Counted from the first letter of the stretch, positions 1-6,974 are shown. The stretch: 7,934 nucleotides of DNA from Bacillota bacterium (GCA_021780795.1 JAJXYA010000019.1:1-7934), one strand, 5' to 3'. Made by a program: numbers and translations. Notes: generated by a model not told the origin, from the letters alone.

Positions 1-591
1 ACCCTTAGGAAAAGAAGGCTTAACCCAGCTTACCATTGCCTTTCCCCATTCGATATGAACAAGGCTTAGTTCGAATATAAAGGATATTCCTATTAGAGAG
101 ACAAATCCAATAATCCATTTTTCTAGTTTTTTATAAGAATTTGTATATAACATCCATAAAATCAGAAATAAAACTAATACGGTTCCAAGTTTTATAGGTA
201 TACCAAATAGCATGTTTAAAGCTATAGCACCACCAAGAAGTTCTGCAAGGGCAGTGGATACTGCAGCTAGCACTGCAGAGCCAAGCACCACTTTATTCAG
301 CCTTGGCTTTAATGTGGAAGTAGATGCTTCAGATAAGCAATTTCCTGTAACAATTCCAAGATGGGCAGCATTATGCTGAAGAACAATTAGCATAATAGTT
401 GAAAGTGTTACCATCCAAAGAAGGGTATATCCATAATTAGCACCAGCAGAAACATTTGATGCCCAGTTTCCAGGGTCTATAAAGCCTACAGTTACAAGGA
501 GTCCAGGTCCAATATATTTTAAAAAATCTAATGCCATAAGTTTAGGTTTGTGATCTTTTTTTGAAAAATTTTTAATAAATGATAAACTCAC
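1..591 (-). CDS. NRAMP-family divalent metal ion transporter, N-terminal part (cut by window edge)
   Basis: Reading the minus strand from a GTG at 591 gives 197 codons with no stop before the window edge; a stop codon (TAG) lies in frame just upstream of the GTG. An AGGACGG ribosome binding site at 602-608 lies 10 bases before it. The protein carries the NRAMP TM1 signature IGPGLLVTVGFIDPGNWAS, with the metal-liganding D39-P-G-N42. This is followed by the usual TM2 stretch ending LGIVTG and a TM3 with LAELLGGAIALNMLFGIP, as in SLC11/MntH proteins. About five hydrophobic segments are visible. Family members import Mn2+ or Fe2+ with protons; some clostridial relatives carry Mg2+. The TM6 metal-binding motif that would separate these lies outside the window, so the substrate is undecided. 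It is transcribed divergently from the ter genes. Confidence 0.9.
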   Translation of the reverse strand, partial: MSLSFIKNFSKKDHKPKLMALDFLKYIGPGLLVTVGFIDPGNWASNVSAGANYGYTLLWMVTLSTIMLIVLQHNAAHLGIVTGNCLSEASTSTLKPRLNKVVLGSAVLAAVSTALAELLGGAIALNMLFGIPIKLGTVLVLFLILWMLYTNSYKKLEKWIIGFVSLIGISFIFELSLVHIEWGKAMVSWVKPSFPKG

Positions 592-615
592 TATAACACA
601 TCCGTCCTATATTAT

Positions 616-625
616 TGTTATAACA
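616..625. promoter_or_regulatory. Perfect palindrome at the predicted NRAMP start site, candidate operator
   Basis: TGTTATAACA is a perfect 10-base dyad lying directly downstream of the NRAMP -10 box, over the expected start site. A repressor bound here would block initiation. It does not resemble the MntR or Fur boxes I know, and short AT-rich palindromes can arise by chance. Confidence 0.25.
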
Positions 626-628
626 TAT

Positions 629-656
629 ATTATATAGTAACTATTATTAAAATCAA
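629..656 (-). promoter_or_regulatory. Predicted sigma-A promoter of the NRAMP gene
   Basis: On the minus strand a TTGATT -35 box (651-656) and a perfect TATAAT -10 box (629-634) are separated by 16 bases. Transcription would start near 622, giving a leader of about 30 bases before the GTG start at 591. This is the best promoter match in the window. Confidence 0.65.
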
Positions 657-840
657 TATGAAAGTTAATAAAGAAAATTAGACAACAATAAGTATATTTT
701 CTTTTCAAATACATTGCATATTTATGATATAAACTTCTTTTATGGTACAATTAATGTTATCAATAGTTAGTTGTTCACTAAAAATATACAAAAAAGTAAA
801 CAATATTTAACTACATAATCTAGTGTTTAAGAAGGAATGA

Positions 841-849
841 TGATATAAT
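841..849 (+). promoter_or_regulatory. Extended -10 promoter candidate
   Basis: TGATATAAT is a perfect extended -10 element (TGN plus TATAAT). No good -35 box lies 16-18 bases upstream, which extended -10 promoters tolerate. Initiation near 856 would run directly into the hairpin at 866-913. Confidence 0.35.
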
Positions 850-855
850 AGTGGT

Positions 856-919
856 AATGAATGTTGCTTTATTGGAGTTGAATTATTTTATGTAATTTAA
901 ACTAAAATAAAGCTTTTTT
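856..919 (+). ncRNA. Candidate short terminated transcript upstream of the ter genes
   Basis: A transcript starting about 7 bases after the TGATATAAT box would be only about 64 bases long. It would consist almost entirely of the hairpin and U-tract at 866-919. It could be a free small RNA or an attenuated leader of the ter operon. There is no open reading frame of note inside it. Only the promoter-plus-terminator arrangement supports the call; there is no match to a known RNA family that I recognise. Confidence 0.3.
866..919 (+). terminator. Intrinsic terminator-like hairpin in the ter leader region
   Basis: GCTTTATT (866-873) pairs with AATAAAGC (906-913). Inside this stem AGTT (876-879) pairs with AACT (900-903), and AATTA (881-885) pairs with TAATT (893-897), closing a 7-base loop. 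Six T residues follow at 914-919. The stem is AT-rich and has a 2x2 internal loop, so it is long but only moderately stable. There is no T-tract on the opposite strand, so it acts on plus-strand transcription. Confidence 0.55.
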
Positions 920-1017
920 CATAAATACACATGTAAAATGATTATTGTCTGAATTTTTGGAAATGATTAATAATAAGCTTTTATTCTTGATAAGTAAGAT
1001 CAATTATTTAAGCACTA

Positions 1018-1023
1018 TATAAT
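1018..1023 (+). promoter_or_regulatory. Possible -10 box of the ter operon
   Basis: A perfect TATAAT lies about 55 bases before the terD1 start codon. The hexamer 17 bases upstream (TAAGAT, 995-1000) is a poor -35 box. The good TTGATA at 987-992 is 25 bases away, too far to pair with it. The promoter may therefore need an activator or a different sigma factor, or the real start may lie further upstream. Confidence 0.35.
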
Positions 1024-1063
1024 ATATTATAAAAGTTTAATTTAGCCACTTTAGTGGTCTTTG

Positions 1064-1069
1064 AGGAGG
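1064..1069 (+). promoter_or_regulatory. Ribosome binding site that sets the terD1 start
   Basis: A perfect AGGAGG lies 8 bases before the ATG at 1078. An in-frame GTG at 1054 would add eight residues but would place this ribosome binding site inside the gene, so the ATG is preferred. Confidence 0.9.
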
Positions 1070-1077
1070 AATTAATT

Positions 1078-1659
1078 ATGGCAATTAGTTTAAAAAAAGG
1101 TCAAAAAGTAGATTTAACTAAAACTAATCCTGGCCTTGTTAATGTTATTGTTGGACTTGGATGGGATACTAATAAGTATGATGGGGGAGCTTCCTTTGAC
1201 TTAGATGCAGCGGTTTTCTTGACTGGAACAAATGGAAAAGTAGCATCTGATAATGATTTTATTTTTTATAATAATCCAAAGGATTCAGCTGGATCTGTAA
1301 CACATCTAGGAGATAACAAAACTGGTGATGGTGATGGCGATGATGAACAAATTAAAATTGAATTAAGTAAAGTGCCAACTTCTGTTGAAAAAATAAGCTT
1401 TACTGTAACAATTCATGAAGCTACTCAAAGGTGTCAAAATTTTGGACAAGTTTCTAATGCATTTATTAGAATTTTTAATGAAAATAATAATGAGGAATTA
1501 ATAAGATATGACTTAAGTGAAGATTATAGCATTGAAACTGCAGTAGTAGTAGCTGAACTATATCGTCACAATGGAGAATGGAAGTTCAATGCAATAGGAA
1601 GTGGGTTCGAGGGTGGACTAGCTGCACTTTGTAATAACTTTGGAATTAGTGTAGATTAA
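1078..1659 (+). CDS. terD: TerD-family calcium-binding stress protein (copy 1)
   Basis: This 193-residue protein is a full-length single TerD domain. It starts [15 protein letters not shown] and keeps the family blocks [22 protein letters not shown] (D41, D43) and [14 protein letters not shown] (residues 78-91), then the C-terminal [21 protein letters not shown]. The acidic D41/D43 pair and the D84-D89 loop match the two regions that bind Ca2+ in characterised TerD proteins. There is no signal peptide or membrane segment, so it is cytosolic. TerD proteins are needed for tellurite and other stress resistance in Ter systems, but their exact biochemical role is unsettled. The gene leads a tandem of three paralogues. 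Its TAA stop codon lies inside a 17-base repeat also found at the stop of the stiP-like gene. Confidence 0.95.
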   Translation: MAISLKKGQKVDLTKTNPGLVNVIVGLGWDTNKYDGGASFDLDAAVFLTGTNGKVASDNDFIFYNNPKDSAGSVTHLGDNKTGDGDGDDEQIKIELSKVPTSVEKISFTVTIHEATQRCQNFGQVSNAFIRIFNENNNEELIRYDLSEDYSIETAVVVAELYRHNGEWKFNAIGSGFEGGLAALCNNFGISVD

Positions 1660-1672
1660 CGACATTTCAGAA
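1656..1672 (+). repeat. Dispersed repeat R, copy 1, at the terD1 stop codon
   Basis: TTAACGACATTTCAGAA matches, base for base on the opposite strand, the sequence at 7018-7034. Bases 2-4 of the repeat are the TAA stop of terD1, exactly as they are the stop of the stiP-like gene. The following bases (TGG, then GATGATGATTAATAAG to the terD2 ribosome binding site) resemble the sequence before the HAD gene at 6895-6911. Confidence 0.8.
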
Positions 1673-1704
1673 TGGTCGATGATGATTAATAAGGAGGAAT
1701 AACT

Positions 1705-2283
1705 ATGACAATTAACTTAAGTAAAGGTCAAAAAATTGATTTAACCAAGGGCAATCCAAGCTTAAAGAGAGCAGTTATAGGCCTTGGTTGGGATACGAAT
1801 AAATATTCAGGCGGAGGAGATTTTGATTTAGATGCTTCAGCCTTTTTAGTAGGGTCAAATGGAAAAACTAATAATGATCTAGACTTTATATTTTATAATA
1901 ATTTAGAACATTCTACAGGATCTGTTATACATACTGGTGATAATAGAACTGGAGAAGGTGATGGAGATGATGAGCAATTAATCGTTGACTTTGCTAAATT
2001 GCCTTCAGATATTGATAAAATTGCAATTACAGTAACTATATATGATGCAATAGCTCGTACACAAAACTTTGGTCAAATTTCTAATGCCTTTGTTAGGGTA
2101 GTAAATGAAGATACTAATGAGGAAATCCTAAGATATGACCTATCAGAGGACTTTTCAGTAGAAACGGCATTGGTATTTTGCGAAATATATCGTAATAATG
2201 GAGAATGGAAATTTAGTGCAGTAGGAAGTGGTTTTCAAGGAGGCCTTTCAGCCCTTTGCAAAAATTATGGTCTTGATGCATAG
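1705..2283 (+). CDS. terD: TerD-family calcium-binding stress protein (copy 2)
   Basis: This 192-residue TerD domain aligns without gaps to the preceding protein over the N-terminal half and is roughly two-thirds identical by eye, a clear tandem duplication. It keeps [23 protein letters not shown] (quoted in two parts: [13 protein letters not shown], then [10 protein letters not shown]41/D43). The loop [14 protein letters not shown] has E84 in place of D84, and the [19 protein letters not shown] ending is kept. The ATG at 1705 follows AAGGAGG (1691-1697) by 7 bases. It lies 45 bases after terD1 with no terminator between, so the two are probably cotranscribed. It is predicted to be cytosolic and Ca2+-binding. 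The retention of two near-equal copies may reflect dosage or hetero-oligomer formation, which the sequence alone cannot show. Confidence 0.95.
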   Translation: MTINLSKGQKIDLTKGNPSLKRAVIGLGWDTNKYSGGGDFDLDASAFLVGSNGKTNNDLDFIFYNNLEHSTGSVIHTGDNRTGEGDGDDEQLIVDFAKLPSDIDKIAITVTIYDAIARTQNFGQISNAFVRVVNEDTNEEILRYDLSEDFSVETALVFCEIYRNNGEWKFSAVGSGFQGGLSALCKNYGLDA

Positions 2284-2350
2284 GAAAATACAATATTTAG
2301 ATTAATCAGTGTACAAAAAGATACACTAGATATAAAGGAGAGCTGGAAAA

Positions 2351-2956
2351 ATGGGTATAAATTTACAAAAGGGTCAAAGAATAAGTCTAACAAAGGATAA
2401 TCCTGGTTTAAAAAAGACGATGGTTGGACTTGGATGGGATCCAGTACAACAAGCATCTAAGGGGTTATTTGGAGGACTAATGGGAAGTAAGCAAGCACAA
2501 ATAGATTGTGATGCTTCCGTGCTTATGTTAGATGAAAATGATAAACTAAGAGGAAAAGAAAATATAATTTATTTTGGTAATTTGAAAAGCAAATGTGGTA
2601 GTGTTCAGCATATGGGAGACAATCTTACTGGAGATGGTGATGGGGATGATGAGCAAATTCAGGTTGACCTATCAAGCATACCTCAAAATATAGCTAAGCT
2701 AGTGTTTGTGGTTAACATCTATGGTGCAGCTCAACGTAAACAACATTTCGGTATGATACAAAATGCTTTTATACGCTTAGTAAATGCTTCAGATAACAAA
2801 GAAATGCTTCGTTTTAATTTAACTGAGCAATACTCTGGCAAAACTGGTTTATTTGTTGCTGAGATTTATCGCAATAATGGAGAGTGGAAGTTTGTAGCTG
2901 TGGGAGAAGGGGATATGTCAGATGGCTTAGGCGAAATGACAAAAAAATACCAATAG
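2351..2956 (+). CDS. TerD-family protein, TerZ-like, with a glycine-rich insert
   Basis: This 201-residue TerD-family protein differs from its two upstream neighbours. After VGLGWDP it carries an insert (about residues 31-50) containing KGLFGGLMGSKQAQ before the DCDASVLML acidic motif. A GLFGG insert at this place is what I recall for TerZ and YceC-type members, so it looks like an older paralogue rather than part of the recent duplication. The Ca2+-loop GDGDGDDEQ and the C-terminal [18 protein letters not shown] are intact. The start is an ATG 10 bases after AAAGGAG (2334-2340). The 67-base gap after terD2 holds only a weak 6-base-pair hairpin (2308-2327) and no U-tract, so it is probably in the same operon. 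It is cytosolic, with no membrane segment. Confidence 0.93.
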   Translation: MGINLQKGQRISLTKDNPGLKKTMVGLGWDPVQQASKGLFGGLMGSKQAQIDCDASVLMLDENDKLRGKENIIYFGNLKSKCGSVQHMGDNLTGDGDGDDEQIQVDLSSIPQNIAKLVFVVNIYGAAQRKQHFGMIQNAFIRLVNASDNKEMLRFNLTEQYSGKTGLFVAEIYRNNGEWKFVAVGEGDMSDGLGEMTKKYQ

Positions 2957-3024
2957 GTATAGCAAACTTAAATAAATTATAGATAAATATATTAATATAT
3001 TTATAAGAGGAATAGAAGTCAGTG

Positions 3025-3061
3025 ATGTAGAAAATGAGGGATTTGTCATTTTCTACATTTT
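3025..3061 (+). terminator. Hairpin terminator or attenuator between the terD genes and the Ca2+ ATPase
   Basis: ATGTAGAAAATGA (3025-3037) pairs perfectly with TCATTTTCTACAT (3046-3058) around an 8-base loop, a 13-base-pair stem. Only four T residues follow before ACTG, so termination is likely to be partial. I find no convincing promoter between it and the ATPase, so the pump is probably expressed by read-through at a lower level. Confidence 0.6.
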
Positions 3062-3103
3062 ACTGTAAAAGAAAATTATACAAACTTTAGAAAGGTGGAT
3101 AAC

Positions 3104-5881
3104 ATGAAATATTTTAATGAAGAGAGCTCAAAAGTTTTAAATGAGCTTAAGGTTGATAGTAGTAAAGGACTATCAAGCATAGAGGTTAAAGAGAGACTAG
3201 AGAAGTATGGTGCCAACGAATTTACTAAACAAGAAAAGGGCTCTATATGGGATAGTATTAAGGAAGCAATAACTGAGCCCATGATGATAATACTTTTAGC
3301 TGCAGCCGTAATTAGTGCACTAGTAGGAGAAGTTCAAGATGCTATTGGTATAGTATGTGCCGTAGCTGTGGGCATTAGCATAGGGATCTTTACAGAAGGA
3401 AAATCACAAAAAGCTGCAGATGCACTTTCAAAAATGACAGAAAATATAGAGGTAAAAGCATTACGTAACGGTAAAATCGTTCAAGTAAGTAAAAGTGATT
3501 TAGTGCCTGGTGATATAGTTTTAATTGAGACTGGTGATATGGTACCAGCAGATGGAAGACTTATAAGTAGCATAGATTTAAAGGTTAGAGAAGATATGCT
3601 TACAGGAGAATCAGAGGATGTAAGTAAAGATGCAGAACTTATAATAGAAATGGAAAATATAAAAGCTAAAGATAAAAATATTGTACAAGACCCTATTCCA
3701 GCAAAACAGAGAAATATGGTTTTCGGAGGGACACTTATTGCCTATGGTAGAGCTAGCTTTGTAGTTACTTCCACAGGTGACAACTCTCAAATGGGAGAAA
3801 TAGCTAAGAACCTTGAGGAAAGTGATTTGGAAACGCCACTTCAAGCAAAGCTTGGAGATTTAGGTGGTAAGATTTCAAAAGTATCAAGTGCTATAGCTGC
3901 GGTATTATTTATAATTATGATTATAAAAATGGTTTTAGCAAAAACTTTAACAGCAGATACCTCTGGAATATTTGCATTTTTACAGTCGGTTGAACCAGTA
4001 AAGACTGCCTTTGTTGTATGTGTTGCTTTAATTGTTGCAGCTGTTCCAGAAGGGCTTCCAACAATGATAAATATGACACTTGCAATAACTATGCAGAAAA
4101 TGGCTAAGATAAATGCCTTGGTTACTAAAAAAGAAGCATGTGAGACAATAGGATCTGTAAGTGTAATATGCTCAGATAAAACAGGTACACTTACTCAAAA
4201 TAGAATGACTGTGGAAAAGGTTTATTTAAATGGTAAGTTTAAAGAAAGAAATGAATTGAGTGATAGAAACAACTACTTTATAGATAACTGTCTTGTAAAT
4301 TCAACAGCAGATATTGAAAAGGATGATAAAGAAGTTAAATATTTAGGTAGTGCAACAGAATGTGCTCTTCTTTTATACAATGATGCTTGTGACTATGTAC
4401 AAGAAAGACAAAGTGCAAAGATAGCCCATCAAATTCCATTTAGTTCAAAGCGTAAAAGAATGAGTACCGTTATAGAAGGTGATGAAGGTGCTACAGTATT
4501 AACAAAGGGAGCGCCAGAGGTTATCTTAGAATTATGTAAATATGAACATGTTAATTGCATGGAAGTAGAGTTGGATACGGATAGAAGGAAAGAAATACTA
4601 GATGAAATTGAGAAACTTCAGAGAAAATCTATGAGAGTACTTGGATTTGCATATAGAAACATAAATGAAGAAGTAGCTATGGCATCTGAACAAGGCACTT
4701 TAGAAAATGACTTAGTATTTACAGGATTCGTAGGAATAAAAGATCCTCTAAGACTTGAAGTTAAAGAAGCCGTAGAAACTGCTAAAAAAGCAGGGGTTTC
4801 TACAAAAATGCTTACAGGGGATAATATTAATACGGCTATAGCTATAGGTGAAGAATTAGGATTACTTGATGGTAAACACAGAGCGGTAGAAGCTACTTAT
4901 ATAGACACATTATCTGATGAGGAGCTTAAAAAAGAAATAACTACCATTTCAATAGTAGCACGTTCAAAACCTGATACAAAGATGAGAATAGTAGAAGCTC
5001 TTCAAAGTAATGGAGAGGTAGTGGCAGTAACCGGAGATGGAATAAATGATGCTCCAGCCCTTACTAAAGCAGATGTAGGTATAGCTATGGGTATAGCTGG
5101 AACTGAGGTTAGTAAAAACGCAGCAGATATAATCTTAACTGATGATAGTTTTGGAACTATTGTAAAAGGGATTAAGTGGGGAAGAGGTATTTATGAAAAC
5201 TTCCAAAGATTTATTCAATTCCAGATAACAGTAAATATAATTGCATTCTTAACAGCAATTTTGTCTGTAATATTTGACTTTGAAATGCCATTCACTACAA
5301 TACAACTCTTATGGGTAAATATTATAATGGATGGTCCGCCAGCGCTTTCATTAGGTCTAGAACCAGTAAGAGACGCTGTTTTAAACAGAAAACCTACAAA
5401 TAGAAATGCTAGTATTATAACTAAACAAATGATAAAGAACATGATTGCCAATGCTGTTTATATAACTTTTATTATCATGATTCAGATGAAGTTTAATATA
5501 TTAGGAGTTAAACTACCAGAAGTAGGAACTAAAGGACCAAACGAAATGCAGACAGTGCTATTTGCAGTATTTGCTTTTAGTGCATTATTTAATGCTTTTA
5601 ACTGTAGAGAGTTTGGAACAGATAGTATATTTCCGAACCTTACAAAAAACACTATATTCCTAAAGATAATTACAACTACAGCAGTAGCACAAATATTTGT
5701 AACAGAAGTATTTTCAGGCTTCTTTAATGCAGTACCTTTAAGTATTACTATGTGGTTAAAGATAATTATTTTATCTTCTCTTATAATAGTAGTTAATGAA
5801 GTTGCAAAGTTAATTATAAAGCCGTTTGTAAAGAAGGAACAACAAACACAATTAGAATCAGAGGAAAAGATAGCAGCTTAA
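3104..5881 (+). CDS. Calcium-transporting P-type ATPase, PMCA-like (P-II)
   Basis: This 925-residue protein has the full P-II layout. It has an N-terminal cation-ATPase domain and an actuator domain with T167-G-E-S. TM4 carries P315-E-G-L-P. The phosphorylation site is CSDKTGTLTQN, with D358 the phosphorylated aspartate. The nucleotide domain has K468-G-A-P-E, and MLTGDN and TGDGINDAP (D645, D649) form the hinge. Six hydrophobic C-terminal segments follow. TM5 reads FQFQITVNIIAFL and TM6 LWVNIIMDGPPALSLGLEP; the N739-xxx-D743 pair with E316 in TM4 matches the single Ca2+ site of PMCA-type pumps. It should export Ca2+ from the cytosol using ATP. The ATG at 3104 sits 5 bases after AGGTGG (3093-3098); an in-frame GTG at 3095 lies within that site and is rejected. 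No calmodulin-binding tail is present. Its place after three Ca2+-binding TerD genes suggests a shared Ca2+ role. Confidence 0.95.
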   Translation: MKYFNEESSKVLNELKVDSSKGLSSIEVKERLEKYGANEFTKQEKGSIWDSIKEAITEPMMIILLAAAVISALVGEVQDAIGIVCAVAVGISIGIFTEGKSQKAADALSKMTENIEVKALRNGKIVQVSKSDLVPGDIVLIETGDMVPADGRLISSIDLKVREDMLTGESEDVSKDAELIIEMENIKAKDKNIVQDPIPAKQRNMVFGGTLIAYGRASFVVTSTGDNSQMGEIAKNLEESDLETPLQAKLGDLGGKISKVSSAIAAVLFIIMIIKMVLAKTLTADTSGIFAFLQSVEPVKTAFVVCVALIVAAVPEGLPTMINMTLAITMQKMAKINALVTKKEACETIGSVSVICSDKTGTLTQNRMTVEKVYLNGKFKERNELSDRNNYFIDNCLVNSTADIEKDDKEVKYLGSATECALLLYNDACDYVQERQSAKIAHQIPFSSKRKRMSTVIEGDEGATVLTKGAPEVILELCKYEHVNCMEVELDTDRRKEILDEIEKLQRKSMRVLGFAYRNINEEVAMASEQGTLENDLVFTGFVGIKDPLRLEVKEAVETAKKAGVSTKMLTGDNINTAIAIGEELGLLDGKHRAVEATYIDTLSDEELKKEITTISIVARSKPDTKMRIVEALQSNGEVVAVTGDGINDAPALTKADVGIAMGIAGTEVSKNAADIILTDDSFGTIVKGIKWGRGIYENFQRFIQFQITVNIIAFLTAILSVIFDFEMPFTTIQLLWVNIIMDGPPALSLGLEPVRDAVLNRKPTNRNASIITKQMIKNMIANAVYITFIIMIQMKFNILGVKLPEVGTKGPNEMQTVLFAVFAFSALFNAFNCREFGTDSIFPNLTKNTIFLKIITTTAVAQIFVTEVFSGFFNAVPLSITMWLKIIILSSLIIVVNEVAKLIIKPFVKKEQQTQLESEEKIAA

Positions 5882-5951
5882 TGCTTAGAAACATGAAAAT
5901 AAATAGATTAGCAAAATGATTTGTTATTAATTTTTATGTAGATAAAATTAG

Positions 5952-5995
5952 AAAGGTCCACATTATTGATTGAAATCAATAATGTGGACCTTTTT
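5952..5995. terminator. Strong bidirectional intrinsic terminator
   Basis: GGTCCACATTATTGAT (5955-5970) pairs perfectly with 5975-5990 around a TGAA loop, a 16-base-pair stem. Flanking AAA and TTT extend it to 19. Five T residues follow on the plus strand and a shorter T-tract on the minus strand. It lies between the convergent ATPase and HAD genes and can end both operons, with the plus strand the better side. Confidence 0.9.
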
Positions 5996-6007
5996 GTATT
6001 AGATAAT

Positions 6008-6874
6008 CTACTTAGTATAGGAACATATCTCATCTTCTGAAATATCGTTAATTTCATGGAACTTTTGGTGGACTTTATCTAAAATTTCTTCACCTGCAAA
6101 TATACCAGATTTTTTCGTAATATACACATTATCAGCAAGCTCTTTTACAGGAAGCTTAAATAGTAATTCTCCATGTGAAGGAATTATTCCATAACTTGAA
6201 GGTTTAATCATAGGGTAGTCCAGTAGAGAATCACCAGCAGCTATAAATGTATTTATATTTTCTAACTGCATTATGTAGTGTATAGGATCATATTTATTTA
6301 TACAATTAGGTACTATATATACCTTTCTTCCTTGCTTTGATACGCTATAATCATGTTTTGAGCAAAAGGAGCGTAGTATTTCAAGGTAATCTAGATCTAT
6401 TTGATCATTTGAAAGCATATTAGTCAGCTTGTCCTCATCTACTATAGAGTATATAAACAAATCCTCGCAAGTTTTATATGATTTTACGAAATTACTTTCT
6501 AAAAAGAAGCTACATAATTTTATCATAGTTCTAACGGATACAATTTCCTTAATTTTATTAGAAATTATATCTGACCAAGCTGTAAGCTCTATACCATTCT
6601 TAAGAATGATACCGCCATTGGCTACGATGGCATATTTAGGCTTTATTACATCATAAAAATACTTAATCCTCTTATATTCCTTTGGAGAACGGGTGGTGGC
6701 AGGTATAAAAAGCATACTTTCATTTATATGTTCCAGTGTATCCTTCATGGGTTTAGTAATAAAACTGCAACTATTATTATAAAAATCCACTGGGAAAAGT
6801 TTTTTTTCATCAACTAATTTACAATGCCTTGAAGAAAATATAAGTGTGCTATCAAGGTCCGAGGCAAATATCAT
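6008..6874 (-). CDS. HAD-superfamily phosphatase of the Ter-associated biosynthetic module
   Basis: This 288-residue protein opens with the HAD motif I SDLDSTL (nucleophile D6, acid/base D8). Motif II is PATTRS (T60 in the position of ATGR), K194 serves as motif III, and motif IV is AAGDSLLD (D215, D219). A cap-like region lies between motifs II and III, as in Cof/SPP-type phosphatases. It probably removes a phosphate from a small sugar or nucleotide; the substrate is unknown. HAD genes of this kind accompany PRTase/PELOTA genes in Ter clusters. The ATG at 6874 follows AAAGGATG (6882-6889) by about 7-9 bases. It lies 156 bases downstream of the stiP-like gene, likely in the same operon but with a structured element between. 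The last 15 or so residues (INDISED and onward) are encoded by a repeat copy and look like an added tail. Confidence 0.88.
   Translation of the reverse strand: MIFASDLDSTLIFSSRHCKLVDEKKLFPVDFYNNSCSFITKPMKDTLEHINESMLFIPATTRSPKEYKRIKYFYDVIKPKYAIVANGGIILKNGIELTAWSDIISNKIKEIVSVRTMIKLCSFFLESNFVKSYKTCEDLFIYSIVDEDKLTNMLSNDQIDLDYLEILRSFCSKHDYSVSKQGRKVYIVPNCINKYDPIHYIMQLENINTFIAAGDSLLDYPMIKPSSYGIIPSHGELLFKLPVKELADNVYITKKSGIFAGEEILDKVHQKFHEINDISEDEICSYTK
6034..6051 (-). repeat. Dispersed repeat R, copy inside the HAD gene 3' end
   Basis: Read on the minus strand this is TTAACGATATTTCAGAAG, differing by a single base (T for C) from the copy at the stiP-like stop. Here it is read in another frame, ATT AAC GAT ATT TCA GAA, giving INDISE near the HAD C-terminus, so it does not supply the stop codon. 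Confidence 0.7.
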
Positions 6875-6926
6875 AAAAACACATCCTTTGATTACTTATT
6901 AAATCATCATCTGCGATGCTGCAATA

Positions 6927-6943
6927 TTAACGACTTCAGAAGG
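6927..6943 (+). repeat. Dispersed repeat R, inverted copy in the stiP-HAD spacer
   Basis: TTAACGACTTCAGAAGG on the plus strand is the repeat lacking two bases (AT) of the CATT segment. It faces the copy at 7016-7034 and forms the other arm of the inverted-repeat element. It is not at a gene end. Confidence 0.7.
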
Positions 6944-6965
6944 ATATTTAGATTCCCTCTGAAGT
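6933..6965 (-). other. RNA hairpin ahead of the HAD gene
   Basis: In minus-strand RNA ACTTCAGAGGG (6965-6955) pairs with CCTTCTGAAGT (6943-6933) as 11 base pairs including one G-U, around an 11-base loop. On the plus strand the same position is an A-C mismatch, so the fold favours the transcribed strand. No U-tract follows, so it is not a simple terminator. Confidence 0.55.
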
Positions 6966-6974
6966 TTTATACTT

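Larger units (their letters stand above)
592..1077. other. Divergent intergenic region between the NRAMP gene and terD1
   Basis: These 486 very AT-rich bases contain no supported protein gene. From left to right they hold the NRAMP promoter with its palindrome, and an unassigned extended -10-like TGATATAAA at 725-733. A TGATATAAT box at 841-849 is followed by a terminator-like hairpin at 866-919. A TATAAT at 1018-1023 and the terD1 ribosome binding site complete it. A small CCAC/GTGG hairpin (about 1046-1057) lies just before that ribosome binding site. The length is more than two simple promoters need, which suggests regulation by upstream sites or a short RNA. I see no recognisable riboswitch. 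Confidence 0.7.

Noticed and set aside
742..810. Small plus-strand reading frame of 22 codons in the NRAMP-ter intergenic region
   Set aside because: It has no ribosome binding site, a low-complexity AT-rich composition and no recognisable domain.
987..1023. TTGATA at 987-992 as the -35 box of the TATAAT at 1018-1023
   Set aside because: The spacing is 25 bases, well beyond the workable 16-18.
1054..1077. Upstream GTG start for terD1
   Set aside because: It would put the perfect AGGAGG inside the coding region. The ATG at 1078 has ideal spacing and matches the usual TerD N-terminus.
592..1077. Metal riboswitch (yybP-ykoY or similar) ahead of the ter genes
   Set aside because: I could not find the conserved loop sequences; the hairpins present are simple.
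2308..2327. AGTGTA/TACACT hairpin between terD2 and the third TerD gene as a terminator
   Set aside because: The stem is only six base pairs and no U-tract follows.
2265..2456. Minus-strand reading frames opposite the TerD and ATPase genes (also 3076-3282, 3611-3844, 5215-5451) and a plus-strand frame at 6429-6656 opposite the HAD gene
   Set aside because: Each lies antisense to a clearly conserved gene, lacks a convincing ribosome binding site and shows no domain.
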